A stretch of 37,500 bases of DNA, taken from assembly GCA_018398765.1 (NCBI GenBank), contig JAHBMJ010002569.1:1-37500 (forward strand). The letters run 5' to 3'. Every line of letters begins with the position of its first letter. The first letter of the stretch is position 1. A program made the position numbers and the translations under genes. Positions 10,934 to 22,299 of this stretch are shown here, one piece after another. Source of the DNA: Chromera velia. Its lineage: Eukaryota > Sar > Chromeraceae. Below the pieces are notes generated by a model. That model was not told the origin of the DNA, made no database searches, and saw nothing but the letters and a program-made list of their open reading frames with translations.

Positions 10934-11553
10934 GGAGGTCCATCTGTTGGCGCCGGCGGTGGAGAAGGACGATGGGTGTGGATGCTAGTCAGACGGACAG
11001 GGCTACCGCGTAGCTCTCCACCGAACGCGCAGAGAGGTCGCCCACAGGAGAGGCAAAGAGGGCATGTTTGGAATAGCTGTGCAGCTGGTATCCAAACAGC
11101 AGGGCAGGAGGGGGATCAGGTTACTGGAGAAGGAGAGGAAGAATTCTGGTTCCCTGACAACGAGCTCTCAATGAACATTGAGGGAGAGCAGCCCACTGAC
11201 CCCTACATATACGACCAGGCGAATATGATCGGCGCTGCCAGTGCTGACGGGAAGGTGAAGATGATTCGCTTCCAGGGCACTGTCGAGGGCATTCTAGTGA
11301 GAGTGCTCTTAGACTGTGGGGTGGCCCGGGGGGAGACATTTCTGTCTGCCCAATTCGCTTATGACAAATGTTTTCCCATCAGGAAGATGCAAACTTTACG
11401 TCAGTGTAGGGGGGCCATTAAGGGAGAAGACGGGCAGACGGTAGTGACTACGGTCAGCGAGTACACCAGTCTTCTGGCCTTCTCCATTCAGGGGTACCAC
11501 CAGAGAAGTTCACCCTGGCTGACCTCGATGACAACTATGATGTCTATCTGGGC
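10934..11553 (+). pseudogene. E1 protease region, frameshifted
   Basis: Continues the gag frame. The aspartic protease core is VRVLLDCGVARGETFL at about 11290-11340, where D-S/T-G-A has become D-C-G-V. The downstream YDVYLGMKWL block lies in another frame, so a one- or two-base shift occurs near 11505. The enzyme would cut the Gag-Pol precursor; this copy should be inactive. Confidence 0.75.
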
Positions 11554-13261
11554 ATGAAGTGGCTGATCGAACATGAGCCTCATATGCATTGGGGCAAAGG
11601 AGAAGTAGAGGTTCCAATCCCAGGGGCTCATGGAAGGTTAGTCACTATCAAGTCACAGACACAGACATCTGTCCGTACTCTTTCCAGCAAAGAGCTCAAA
11701 AGAGAGGTCAGGAAGGGCCGTGTGCGAGAGGTGTATCTTTGCAGGTTGGAAATGGTGGAGCCTGTGCTGGCCCCTCCGCCGATGACTTTGGAGGTAGAAC
11801 CCCCAGGTGAGGCAAAAATGACAGCGGCGATCAGAGAAGAGACAGAGAAGGAAGTGCCAGAAGGAGAGACAGCAGAAGAGAAGGCAGAGAGGGAGAAGGA
11901 TGAAACGCTCCATAGGGGGTGGTCAAAAGTCATGAGTGATCCCTCCCTCCACCCTGCAGCTCGACGGGTGGTGGGAGAGTATCGGAACATCTTTTGCGAC
12001 GAGATCCCCAAGCTACCCCCAAGATAGTCAGTTGAGTTTGTGATTGATCTGGAGCCTAGACATTCCCCTCCCGCTCGGCCACCATACCAATTTTCTTTTG
12101 GAGAGCTTGATGAGATGAGAAGACAACTGGATGATCTACTAGCAAAGGGATTCATCCGTCCCCCTGTCTCTCCGTTTGCGGCACCAGCCTTCTTTCTGGC
12201 GAAGAAAGATGAAAGTCTACGGATGTGCATCGACTAGGTACATCGACTACCACGCCATCAACAAGATCATGATCAAGGACAAGTACACGATGCCCAGACC
12301 GGAAGAATTGTTGGACCGTCTCTATGGAGCGAAGATTTTTTTGGTCCTCGATATGCGGTAGTTTTTCTATCAGCTTCGCATTCGACTGGGTAACGAACCA
12401 AAGACAGCGATGTGCACCCGGTACGGCAACTATGAGTGGCTGGTGATGCCTTTCGGGATGTGTAACCCACCGCCGACCAGCCAGCAAGCTATTCAGGTTT
12501 GTCTTCGCAAAGTTTTGGATGAATGCGCATTTGCTTGGATCGATGATGTCCTCGTATACTCCCCGACGGTCGACCAACACGAAGAGGATTTGCGGAGAGT
12601 CGTTGGATGCTTGAGAAAAGACAAGTATTATGTGAAGATCTCCAAGTGTAAATTCTTTGTCCCGAAAGTCATGTACATCAGGCTGGAAATTTCGGATGTA
12701 AGAGTGAGAGCAGAGCCGAAGAAGGCAGAGCTCGTTCAGACTTGGCCGAAGCCTAAGAACAAACACGAGCTCCGTGTCTTCTTGGGACTGTGCAACTGGT
12801 TCCGGAGATTTATCTACAAATATAATCACGTCACAGCCCTGCTCACTTCTCTTCTCCAGGCAAAGGTCGAGTTTATTTGGTCAGAGGTCTGTGAAGCAGT
12901 GTTCAAGGAGTTAAAAGAGAAGATTGCAGAATTGATTCTTCTCTTCATCTCAGATCCCACCCGCCCTTTCGACTTGTATGTTGATGCGTCAGAGAAAGAG
13001 ATCTACATCGCGGCAGCTCTGATGTAGTGGGATCCAAGAGTGAATGGACTGAGAATTGTAGCCCTTGCTTCCAAGAAGCTCGTTCAAGCTGAGCAGAAGT
13101 ATTCGATTTGGGAGAAAGAGCTTCTGGCAGTTATGTTTGGGGTGAAGACCTTCTGCATTTATGTGAATCATACCACGAAGGTCTACTCCGATCACAAGAG
13201 TTTGAAGTGGCTCGGCACTTCAAGGGGTCTGAGTGAAGGCCCCGACAGAGTGAAGAGATAG
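11554..13261 (+). pseudogene. pol: E1 reverse transcriptase and first part of RNase H
   Basis: RT landmarks: GFIRPPVSPFAAPAFF, RMCID, CNPPPTSQQ and the catalytic WIDDVLVYS (YxDD class, both aspartates kept, about 12535). RNase H follows with LYVDASE, IWEKELLAVMFGVKTF and VYSDHKSLKWL. In-frame TAG codons lie at 12025, 12235, 12359, 13025 and 13259. A 13-base tandem duplication near 12228-12253 (catcgactaggta then catcgactaccac) shifts the frame inside the MCIDY motif. E2 inserted at 13263; the frame resumes at 19456. Confidence 0.88.
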
Positions 13262-13263
13262 GC

Positions 13264-13559
13264 TGTAAGCAGAATACGGGGCTTAGAACTCTCAACGCTA
13301 ACGATATGCATTCAGAGTTCATAGACTATAAAAGTTTTACCTAAAGAGGTTCGTACATTGTTCTTTCGATCAAGCCAGTCCAACGATCGTTAGCGATCGT
13401 TAGCTAATTCAAATGCATGCAGATCGATATCACTTTATTTAGTCCTGTGCCAGGTCATACTTATTGAAGTCCGCGCGCGCATCGCCGCGGCGCCGCCGGC
13501 CTCGCGGCTCTGCCACTCCGCGGGCCCGTCGCGTACTCGCCGCTCGTAGCCGGCCTACA
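13264..13559 (-). repeat. E2 3' LTR
   Basis: Differs from the other LTR by about 19 substitutions (two transversions) and one 11-bp indel in a GC-rich tract near 13485. It contains nested AACGATCGTTAGCGATCGTT palindromes near 13381-13402. Confidence 0.92.
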
Positions 13560-13914
13560 CCTGCCCGCTGCTTCGAAACCGACGTCCACGCTTGGTTCCA
13601 CTTCTTGCACACATCCGTAACTAATCGACCTCGTGGCATTGATTGATAACATGCACCTGCACACTTTATCGAACCATAAATGAACGAAACAAGTCGGAAT
13701 GCAGAGTCCAACACCCACACTGCCACTCTATATCTATGCATGATGCAGGATAGATTTGCTTTCTTCCTCAAATCACTTACCAGGGAATTTCATCTTCCCA
13801 AAACTCATACACACACATTCCACTCCATAAACCTCTTAGTTCTGCCCATACTGATTTCACCTCTCTACTTCTTAATTGCCACCTACACCTGCCCGTTGCT
13901 TGCTTCTCTTTCTC
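13560..13914 (-). other. E2 3' untranslated segment with polypurine tract
   Basis: Between the chromodomain stop and the 3' LTR. On the minus strand the LTR is preceded by gcagcgggcagg, matching the tract ggcgggcagg before the E3 3' LTR; this is the likely plus-strand primer site. No other gene is visible. Confidence 0.5.
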
Positions 13915-15729
13915 CTACTGTCTCTTCTTTTCTTTGAAGGCATGCAATGCCTCCTTTGCATGTGTCAGATTAATAGCAGGCTCCCATGATACATTCTCTT
14001 TACTTTCTCCTTCCCACCACACCAGGTAGTGCGCCTGTTTGTCTATCTTTCTGTGGTTGAGAATCTCTTTTACTTCATACTCAATCTCTTCTAATGCAAG
14101 CAACCGAACAGCAGGCAGAGGATCATCCTTCCTTTTCTCATACTTCTTCAGGTATGATACATTAATCATATTGTGACCCTTCATTCCTGCAGGGAATATG
14201 AGCTCATACGCATTGCTCCCCACCTTTCTCTCTATCTCGAATGGTCCATAAAATACAGGCTCAAGCTTCCCGCTTAGCTTCCTGCTCCCCTTAAAATATG
14301 TATTGCGTACAAGCAAAAAATCCCCTGAAGTAAATAAAACCTCTTGTCTGTGTGGATTTACTTGTCGAGCTGCTTGTTTTCTTGCTTGCTCAAGTCTCTC
14401 CTTTGCTCTCATAATTTCTGCCTCTCTGCGATCTGCAAAGTCTGCTGCTGGCAGACAGAATGACTTAGAATGCACAGAGACAGAAGGCAGGCGAATCGGG
14501 TCACGTCCGTACAGAAAGCGAAAAGGAGACACACTTGTGGCTGGATGTACCGAATCACGATACGCAAACTGATAAGAACATAACCACTTCGGCCAGTCCG
14601 TTTGATGCTCGTTCATGAAACAACGCAACATCTGTTTGATGGTCTGGTTGTGTCTCTCTATCTGTCCATCTGACTGTGGATGTCCTCTTGTGCTCATATT
14701 CAATTTTATGCTCCACAGCCGAGCGAGTTCCTTCCAAAATGCAGAGAGAAAACGAGGATTACGGTCACTGACCACTGATTGGGGCATCCCGTGCTCGTAG
14801 ACAATCCTCTTAAAGACCATCTCGGCTGTCCCTTCTATTGTAATCTCTTGACAATGTGAGACTGCAGCAAAGAAAGGAGTTTTGGAGAGGCGATCAACCA
14901 CAGAGAAGATTCCATCTACCTCTTCTCCTTTAAACACCACCCTCGGAAGTCCAAATACAAAATTAAGAAAAATAGACTGAAAAGAAAATTCAAGAATAGA
15001 CAGAGGTTGGAGCAATCAATACTGCTTCTCAGTCGGTCTCTTTGCTTTTTTACAGGCATCACACTTTCTGACGTACTGAACAACCGATGCGTACATATGT
15101 GGCCAATAAAAACTCCCTGCCAGTTTCAAATATGTTTTTTCTGCCCCCAAATATCCCCCTGCGGCCGTATTATGATGTTTATAAATGAGGTTTCTTTGTA
15201 GTCTCTCTGTTGGAACGGCCAGTCTGTCATTGAAATAGAGCAATCCGTCTTCTATCTGAAACCTCGGAAGAATCAGCCGCAAATGTTGAGGACCAGGCAC
15301 CTCTTTCTCAAGGTCTTTACCAGGGTCTTCAATTTGGAGCCTTGCTTCAAGCACTTCCTTCACCTCCATCCAGAATTTCTCTTCTTCATATCCTTTCCTT
15401 ATCCTTTCCAATAATTCCTCATCCGGCTGCACTCTTGATTCCATTTGTAACAATTGACACACTTCTTTTCTTTCTTTATCTTTTTCTTCTTTCTCAGCGT
15501 TCACCCCAGGGCACCTGCTCAGCGTATCTGCCATGCAATTCCGAGTACCGGGCACGTATCTTGGGGTGATTCCGATCTCGTCAAACATGCTGATAAATCT
15601 GTGCATACGTGGAGACATTAAGGTACGGTCAGTGGACACATTCATATATTTGAGAGACTCATGATCTGACCAGACCTTGACTAACGTTGTGTGACTAACG
15701 TATGGCCTCCACGATTTGACCGCAAACAC
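13915..15729 (-). pseudogene. pol: E2 RNase H end, integrase and chromodomain
   Basis: The minus-strand frame 15729-15016 holds the RNase H end (VWSDHESLKYMNV), YVPGTRNCMADTLSR and the integrase zinc block ending KCDACKKAKRPTEKQ. A stop at 15016 separates it from 13915-15015, which has the integrase core. The first catalytic Asp is Asn (FLNFVFGLPR), while SDRNPRF and the Glu of GQIERHNQ remain. The chromodomain follows: EYEVKEIL, YLVWWEG and SWEP. In chromoviruses this domain steers integration to marked chromatin. Confidence 0.88.
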
Positions 15730-17880
15730 GCAGGAAAGAAATTTTTTATCTCTGATCGGATACTTGAGCTCTTCCTATATCATTTTACGTGATGCGTATG
15801 CACACGGACGGAGCCAGCCGATCTCAGGATCTTCTTACATGAGCGCGGCAGTGAGCGTTTCTGTCGATTCGCATGCATCCACAAAAATTTTGAAGAGACG
15901 CGCAGGGTTAGGAATGTAGAGTTCGACAGTATTCTTCACTGCTTGCTTTACTGCTTCCAAGCTTTCTTCCTCTTTCTTCCCCCACTCAAACGATTTGTTT
16001 CCCCTCAGCAATGCATACAAAGGGTCTGCTTTCTCACTGAAGCGAGGGACAAACCGTCTCACCCAATTTGCAAACCTCCAAAATGAAAGTACTTTATTTC
16101 TGTTCTTGGGAGTAGGCCACTTACTGACTTAGTCTGTCTTGCTCTGCTCGGGCCGCATTCCAGTCCTGGAGATCTTCAGCCCGAGAAATGTCACCTCAGT
16201 CTGCATGAAATGGCATTTCGACAATTTTACATACAATTTATTTTCACTCAACAAACGCAAAACAATTCTGATATGTCTTTTATGCTCTTCTCTTGTACGT
16301 GAATAAATCAGAATGTCATCCAGAAAAACCGAAATAAAACGGTCAAAACAAGAGTAAAGAGTAAATTGAATCAACCTCATTGCTGCAGGAGGCGCGTTTG
16401 TCAACCTAAAAGAAACAACCAGCCACTTAAAAGAACCATAGCGTGTAGTGAAAGCTGTCTTTGGGATGTCTTCTTCTCTGACCCTCATTTGGTGATAACA
16501 CTGCCTGAGGTCCAGTGTCGTGAAGAACCGGGCCCCATGCAATCGATCAATCAACTCTTGTGGGTGAGGGAGAGAATGCTTGTCTTTAATAGTGATGCAA
16601 TTCAAGCCAGTGTAGTCACAACACATTCTCATCGAGCCATCTTTCTTTTGTACAAAAAGAACAGGCACAGCATAAGGAGAAGCAGACGGTCGGATGAATC
16701 CTTGTTCAAGGTATGTATCTATCTGTCTCCTCAGCTCATCTGTCTCTCCCACTAATAGCCGATAAGGCGGACGGGCAGGAAGTGAATTACCGGGCTCAAG
16801 TTCGATTTTGAAATCCAAATGAGGTCCTCTTAACGGTGGCAGATAAGAGAGACGATCGGGAAAAAGAGACGCATGATCTGCTATAATTCCTTTTACATCC
16901 TGAGGAACATCTGCATCTGGTCGAGAGAGAAAAGCACGCACATCCGACAAATCATGGGCCGACCGAGCAGGATGATCAGACGGAAGAGAAAAGAGAAAGT
17001 CAGAAGAAAGAAAATCAGAACCCACGTTCCCTCCATCATTCATTCTCCCCTTTCCTTTTCCCTCACTCACTTCAGTTGCATGCACGAAGCACTCCTGTTC
17101 CCCCTCTCCTGCAGGCCAGTATGCTGTCTCCATTCTCACGATATGGCAGACAGCACCTTTTCGAATTGCTCGTTTGGCCTGCGCAGAAGAAAGGACAGGA
17201 GGGCAAGGTTGATTCTCTTTACATGCATCCCCCCGAATAATGACTTCCTGGCCGTTAAAGAAGAAACAAAGAGAACGAGACCAATGACCAAGTTCTGGTT
17301 GGTGGACGTCACTCCATTTTCTTCCTAAGATGACATCATAGTCATCCAGGTCAGCCAGCAATGCACCCACTGTCTCTCGATATCCTTGAATACGAAGGGG
17401 AATAGAAGGTGCATACTTACTGACCTCTCGTCCTCTGGGCTTCTTCATGGCCACCCTACATCTTATCGAGGTCCCAAACCTACGAATATGCAACTGATGC
17501 AGGTGTGCAAACTTGCTATCAATGAAAATATCATCAGCTCCAATGTTATACAAAACTCTGACTGGAGCACCCGCGACAGTACCGTGATAGACAAAACCAG
17601 TCTCAAACGAATCATCCTCATCATCCTCTTCTTTACTCAATTCTTCATCTGTTTTCTACCTTTTATCTTCCTCAACTTCATAACGTACCGTCAGGTTGGG
17701 TTCGACCACGGTCTCGTCATTCTCGTTTCGGCCTCTGATCGTCCTCACCCCAGCTACCCGTCTCGATCCAGCCTTGTGCACTGGTTGATGTCCACTCAGC
17801 TGAGATTGAGGCGATCCGCCGAAGGAGGGAGACCATGCACGTCTTCTGTCACCGGAGCCAAAGCCTCTTCCAGGTGACAT
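15730..17880 (-). pseudogene. pol: E2 protease, reverse transcriptase and RNase H start
   Basis: The long frame 17640-16129 holds protease (VRVLYNIGADDIFIDS, where D-T/S-G has become N-I-G), the DYDVILGRKW block and RT with FIRPSASPYAVPVLFVQKKD, TLDLRQCYHQM and an intact FLDDILIYS (about 16318). A stop near 16127 interrupts RT. The connection and RNase H start follow at 16062-15835 with IFVDACEST, ending at a stop in the AALM position. Protease is predicted dead; the RT active site looks intact. Confidence 0.88.
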
Positions 17881-19150
17881 GGGTGAACTTGGACTGTTAC
17901 CTCTCTGTCTAGACCTCCGGACCCTCTCCCCCCTGTAAGTTGAGTAACTTGATTGATGGGATATGGGAAGGGAAGGGATGGGTAAGGAGGAGGTGGCCAG
18001 GGGTACCCAGGCGTCGTCCCAAAACCCAGGACGAAAGGAGCAAATCCTGGAGATGCCCTAGGCGGCCACGGAGATTTGGATTGAGACGTCGTTTGAATGG
18101 TCCGTATGTGTAGAGGAAGTTGAGGTCCATTCCTATACACGGCCATCATGTGGGTGTTCTCCCCACATAGAAGACACCAATTCAGTCTCCCCCTGCTCTC
18201 CCACACCATCTATAGAATCGATAGATATCGGGGTGGAAGTCTTCTTGAAGGTCGCACCCCAATGCCACACAATTCCATGGAAGCCGGTCCTGTAGGATTC
18301 ATTACCGGACTCGGATTAGACGGGGGCCTTCGCGACTAACGGCTTCAAGAGCGCGAACTGGCCTGCTTGAGCCAGATTTCGCTGTCCAACGCCTTTTCTA
18401 TTGCTTCATCTAATATTGCCGGCTCCATTCTGTCAGTCTCATACATAATCCCGGGCAGAAAACCCTCAATATAGTCCTCTATGAGATCCTCCTCACTTGC
18501 ATTTGTGATCCTCAACGCGAGAAGAGAGAATTGCTTGTTGTAGTCGTCGACCGTCCCTGTGCACCTGAGGGACAACACCTGCTTTCTCGCTTTCCTCTTC
18601 TCATGTTTCTCCTTATACCTGCGTCGCAGCACCTCATACAATGCAGGCCAGTCTGCAAACCCCATGCTTCTCTTCACACGTAAGTCGAACCAGTCCCTCA
18701 GCTCCTTGCACAGGAAGGACTTTGCGAGGCCAAGCTGACGATGAGGAGCAACATTCACATTGGTGAAGTAGTCGTCGGTGTCCGTGATAAACCTCTCCAC
18801 AGTGTCACGGCGTCCAGTGAACTCATCCGGCTGCTTCAGTACAATCCGGGGAAGCTGCTCTTATAGATCAGGGCCCTAAGAGGGCACGACAAGCTGCTGT
18901 GTACCCTCCTCACTTATTGGCAGCACCTGAGGAGGCAACTGTGGGGATGGAGCTACAACCCTCACCACCAGCCCCTCTATGGTCTGCCGCATCATCTCTT
19001 GGGTCTGTTGCAGGCTGGTGACGGACTGTTCAAGGTTGTACAGTGCTGTTTCCACCTGCTCGTTTATCAAAGGAGCCAAGACTGGAGGTAGTTCTATGAC
19101 AACAACAGAATTCAGACTGAATACAAACGAATCAAAAAGCCTGTTCGAAA
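17881..19150 (-). pseudogene. gag: E2 gag with zinc knuckle, several stops and a frameshift
   Basis: The minus-strand frame contains a helical N-terminal part (EQVETALYNLEQSVTSLQQT) and two stops near 18850-18890. The Gag domain 18345-18800 has HRQLGLAKSFLCKELRDWFD and GTVDDYNKQF. A single CLLCGENTH knuckle lies at about 18160-18180 and a proline-rich tract follows. The frame shifts near 17900 into the protease reading frame. Confidence 0.8.
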
Positions 19151-19167
19151 CCTGGCTCTGGTAACCA
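19151..19167 (-). promoter_or_regulatory. E2 primer-binding site
   Basis: On the minus strand, three bases after the 5' LTR, tggttaccagagccagg resembles an initiator methionine tRNA complement. Confidence 0.55.
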
Positions 19168-19170
19168 GAT

Positions 19171-19455
19171 TGTAAGCAGAATACGGGGCTTAGAACTCTC
19201 AATGCTAACGATGTACATTCAGAGTTCATAGACTATAAGAGTTTGACCTAGAGAGGTTCGTACATTGTTCCTTCGATCAAGCCAGTCCAACGATCGTTAG
19301 CGATTGTTAGCTAATTCAAATGCATGCAGATCGATGTCACTTTATTCAGTCCTGTGCCAGGCGACACTTATTAAAGTCCGTGTGCGCATCGCCGGCCTCG
19401 CGGCTCCGCTACTCCGCGGGCCCGTCGCGTACTCGCCGCTTGTAGCCGGCCTACA
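19171..19455 (-). repeat. E2 5' LTR
   Basis: 285 bp with TG...CA ends (tgtaag ... cctaca in + orientation). It is adjacent to the primer-binding site, which makes it the 5' LTR of this minus-strand element. Confidence 0.92.
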
Positions 19456-20606
19456 TAGGCCATCTTCCTGAATGCATTAGGCATTGTTCCTCAGTATATC
19501 CCTGGCTCCAAGAACGTTGTGGCAGACGCGCTGTCACGTCGACCGTCTCGAACCAGAACGCAGAAGCAGACAGGAGAGGAGAGGTCCGATGAAAAGGAAA
19601 CAGAGCGAATTGCCTAGGTGGAGAGCACTCGAAAGGTCTGTCCAGACGCAAAGTTTCTGGATCAAGTTAGGAAGGGGTATGCTCAAAACTCTTTTTTCAA
19701 AGAGCTCCTTCCTTTCCTCACTCATACTCCCACCCAAAGTACCCCCCCTGCCTACCTGCGTTTGCATTTGAGTCATTTTTTGGTGAAGGAGGGACTTTTG
19801 TACTATGACCAGAGGAGACTGGCGATCCCGACGAAGACACTGCAAAGGCAAGTCATCTGGGAGTGTCACGATTCTCCTTTGGCTGGGTACCTTGGAGTGG
19901 ACAAGACCTACCGATGACTGGCTGCAGACTTCTTTTGGCCACACATGTGGAAATGGGTGATGCACTATGTTGCTCACTACAATATGTGTCAAAGGAACAA
20001 ACCATCGAACGAAAAGCCTGCAGGCCTTCTTCAACCACTCTTGGTGCCAGAGTCTCCCTTTCACAATCTCTCAATGGATTTCATCACTGGTCTTCCACGT
20101 GTTCAGTTCAAGGGAGAGGTAGTTGACTCAATCATGGACATGGTGTGCAGGTTGAGCAAGTGGGCGATCTTTGTTCCCACCAGAGAGACAGCCGGAGCCC
20201 GAGAGATAGCACAGCAGTTTTTCAATAAAGTGGTATATAAGCATGGCATGCCACAATCAATTGTCTCTGATCACGACTCCAGGTTTGTTTCAAACTTCCG
20301 GCAAACATTGTTCCACCTGTGCAGAACCAAGCTCAAAATGTCAACTGCTCAGCACCCTCAAACAGACGGACAGACGGAGATCGAGAATCGGACGCTTGAA
20401 AAGATGCTTTGGTGCTTCGTCGCAGACCATCAGAAGGACTGGCCTCAGCACTTGAAGATGCTTGCCTTTGTAGTCCGTACAAGCGTCTACAAGTCGACTG
20501 GATTCACTCCCTTCCGTGTCGTTGAACGAAGAGATCCATTCATTCTCCCCAGTCTTCTCTGCCCCCACCCATCCTCACCTGAAGCTTCATAAGACTTGAA
20601 GGAGAG
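19456..20606 (+). pseudogene. pol: E1 RNase H end and integrase, continued after E2
   Basis: Resumes the frame cut at 13263: YIPGSKNVVADALSR (about 19490-19545), then the integrase zinc block, in which a His appears as Tyr (GYLGVDKTY) and the first Cys of CxxC as Tyr (HYNMCQRNK). The catalytic core keeps MDFITGLPR, SDHDSRF and TDGQTEIEN, that is D, D and E with the usual 35-residue spacing. Stops occur before VESTRK (about 19617), at 19915-19917 (TGA) and at 20590-20592. E3 inserted at 20606. Confidence 0.87.
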
Positions 20607-20858
20607 TGTGGGCCTATCACGAGTATCGCGCCGCACTAGGGCCGCCGCCGACCTTACAACGCCGTGTGCACTCAGTCTGAATAAAGTGATGTCTGACCTT
20701 GCGTGCAAAAGTTGTTCTGTGCCAGTCTCTCGATTGTGGTATTGGCTAGTCTGAATAGCGGATCAACAGATTGACTCTGCTAGGTCATACTTTAATATGA
20801 GGCTGCCTACGATCTACGCTTATCGTAATTGAGCCTCTAGTACCGTACGTAGCTTAAA
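20607..20858 (+). repeat. E3 5' LTR
   Basis: Begins tgtgggcc and ends agcttaaa. About 21 differences from the 3' copy, of which about 19 are transitions. Many are CG in the 3' copy and TG, CA or TA here. Confidence 0.93.
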
Positions 20859-20861
20859 ATC

Positions 20862-20877
20862 TGGTAGTACAGAGCTG
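20862..20877 (+). promoter_or_regulatory. E3 primer-binding site
   Basis: tggtagtacagagctg, three bases after the LTR, resembles TGGTAGCAGAGC with a two-base insertion and fits an initiator methionine tRNA primer. Confidence 0.55.
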
Positions 20878-20923
20878 GTTCGGTAAAGGGACAAATCTTT
20901 ACCCATTCTGATTTTCTTTCTTG

Positions 20924-21851
20924 ATGTCTTTTGAGCAGTTCCAGGCGGAGGTAGGTGCGACTCTGCTACAGGTTCAGCAGGGCCTCACCGCAGTCCAGCA
21001 GACCCAGTAGCAGCAAGGGCAGATACTGGCGGAATTGCAGTAAAAACAGAATCTGATGGAGCAAGCTGCTGCGGCAGTCCAGCAGTCGATGGATGTACAA
21101 GGAGACGGTATGTTATTTGGAGGCGGACAGGGTGGTCTACCTCCTCAGGCGCCTGAAGTTCGAGAACAAGTTCCTAGGACTATACTGAAGAATCCGAATA
21201 TTTTTATGGGAGTGCAGGAGAAAGCAGAAAGGTGGTGCACTGATATAAACGGCTGGTTTGCGAATGCTCAGACCGCTCCTGAACGTCAACTCGGTCTGGC
21301 CAAGTCTTACTTGAGCCCTGAACTCAAGGACTGGTTTGACTTGGTGAAGTTGGAGGATGGCATTGGGTTTCGCAACTGGCCTGCCTTGAAGGACACATTG
21401 CTTCGTCGGTACAGAGACAAGCACGTCCGCAGGGCAGCAAAAAAGAAGATCGCAATCCTCAGGTACACTGGAACTGTCAGCGACTACAATAACAAGTTCG
21501 ACATCGAGGCTTTGAAGCTGAAAAAGGCAGGGACGAGTGAGTAGGACCTCCTTAACAGCTACATCGAGGGTTTGCCACCTGCTGTCATGTTTTAGACCGA
21601 CAGGCAGGAGCCGCAGACTCTACAGGAGGCCATGGAGAAGGCCTTAGACAATGAGGCCTGGCTTTAACAGGCATCAGCTCGGGGAGGAAAGTGGGCTAAA
21701 CGGGTAGGACCGATTCCAGGGGGGTCTCCACCGATTGACCCAACTGGACCGGCTCCGATGGAACTCTGTGGGGTGCGTCGTGGCATGCCGCTTTGCGACC
21801 CCAGATTGCCCCAGGCCCTGTGGGAGGAAAGATGGAGATGGGGACTTTGCT
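20924..21851 (+). pseudogene. gag: E3 gag, 5' part
   Basis: Starts at ATG 20924 and holds a glutamine-rich helical N-terminus with two stops (TAG, TAA) in the Q-rich stretch. A Gag domain follows (APERQLGLAKSYLSPELKDW, GTVSDYNNKF) similar to E2. Further stops lie at 21541, 21593 and 21665. The frame runs into the first half of the zinc knuckle and is cut by N at 21852. Stops replace Gln, Glu and Lys of the E2 relative, which points to decay and not to a changed code. Confidence 0.82.
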
Positions 21852-22076
21852 CTACGGGGCAGCACTCCTAGGTAGAACCCTAGTACTGTACATGTTTATA
21901 CTATAATTGAAGATGATATAATATAGGTTCTAATAGGTTCTAACACTGTTTTTTGCTTTTCTAGACTCGTTAGTGTAAGGTTCTTTAAGATTTTTAAAGG
22001 TTTTTTAAAGAATAATCAAGTCTACGTTGCGTTAAAGTGGTGTCTCCATCATTTGGTTCTTACTCTCTAGAGAAAC

Positions 22077-22105
22077 CACTAGAACCTAGGTTCTAGGAAC
22101 CTAGA
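22077..22105. repeat. Palindromic subterminal motif of N, left
   Basis: Contains the perfect 14-bp palindrome agaacctaggttct, surrounded by further aggttct/agaacc units from 21870 to 22135. Confidence 0.75.
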
Positions 22106-22236
22106 TAAAAACCTGTGAGAACCATGAAGAACCCCCCCCTTAAAGTTTTAGAAAGACTAAAGACCTAATTTAGATGATTGAAATAATCTAAACAAATAAG
22201 ACAGATGCTTACATATCGCAATGCGGCGGCGGGTCA

Positions 22237-22262
22237 TACAGATGTGCATGGATCAATTAGAA
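22237..22262 (+). repeat. Left arm of a short inverted repeat inside N
   Basis: tacagatgtgcatggatcaa, continuing ttagaa, is complementary to 23400-23425 with one mismatch. A direct repeat, ttaaccggytcaaaaatttc, also lies at 22277 and 23374. This marks another small nested element of about 1.2 kb whose ends I cannot fix. Confidence 0.65.
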
Positions 22263-22299
22263 CCCGCCGTCAGACCTTAACCGGTTCAAAAATTTCGAG

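Larger units (their letters stand above)
13264..19455 (-). mobile_element. E2: Ty3/gypsy chromovirus inserted antisense into E1 pol
   Basis: LTRs at 13264-13559 (296 bp) and 19171-19455 (285 bp) both begin tgtaag and end cctaca in + orientation. The flanking 5-bp duplication is taggc (13259-13263 and 19456-19460). Coding is on the minus strand: gag 17880-19150, pol 13915-17880. The protein is close to E3 and more distant from E1. Confidence 0.93.

Noticed and set aside
11628-12829. Minus-strand frames of about 200 codons opposite E1 pol.
   Set aside because: Shadows of the + strand reverse transcriptase.
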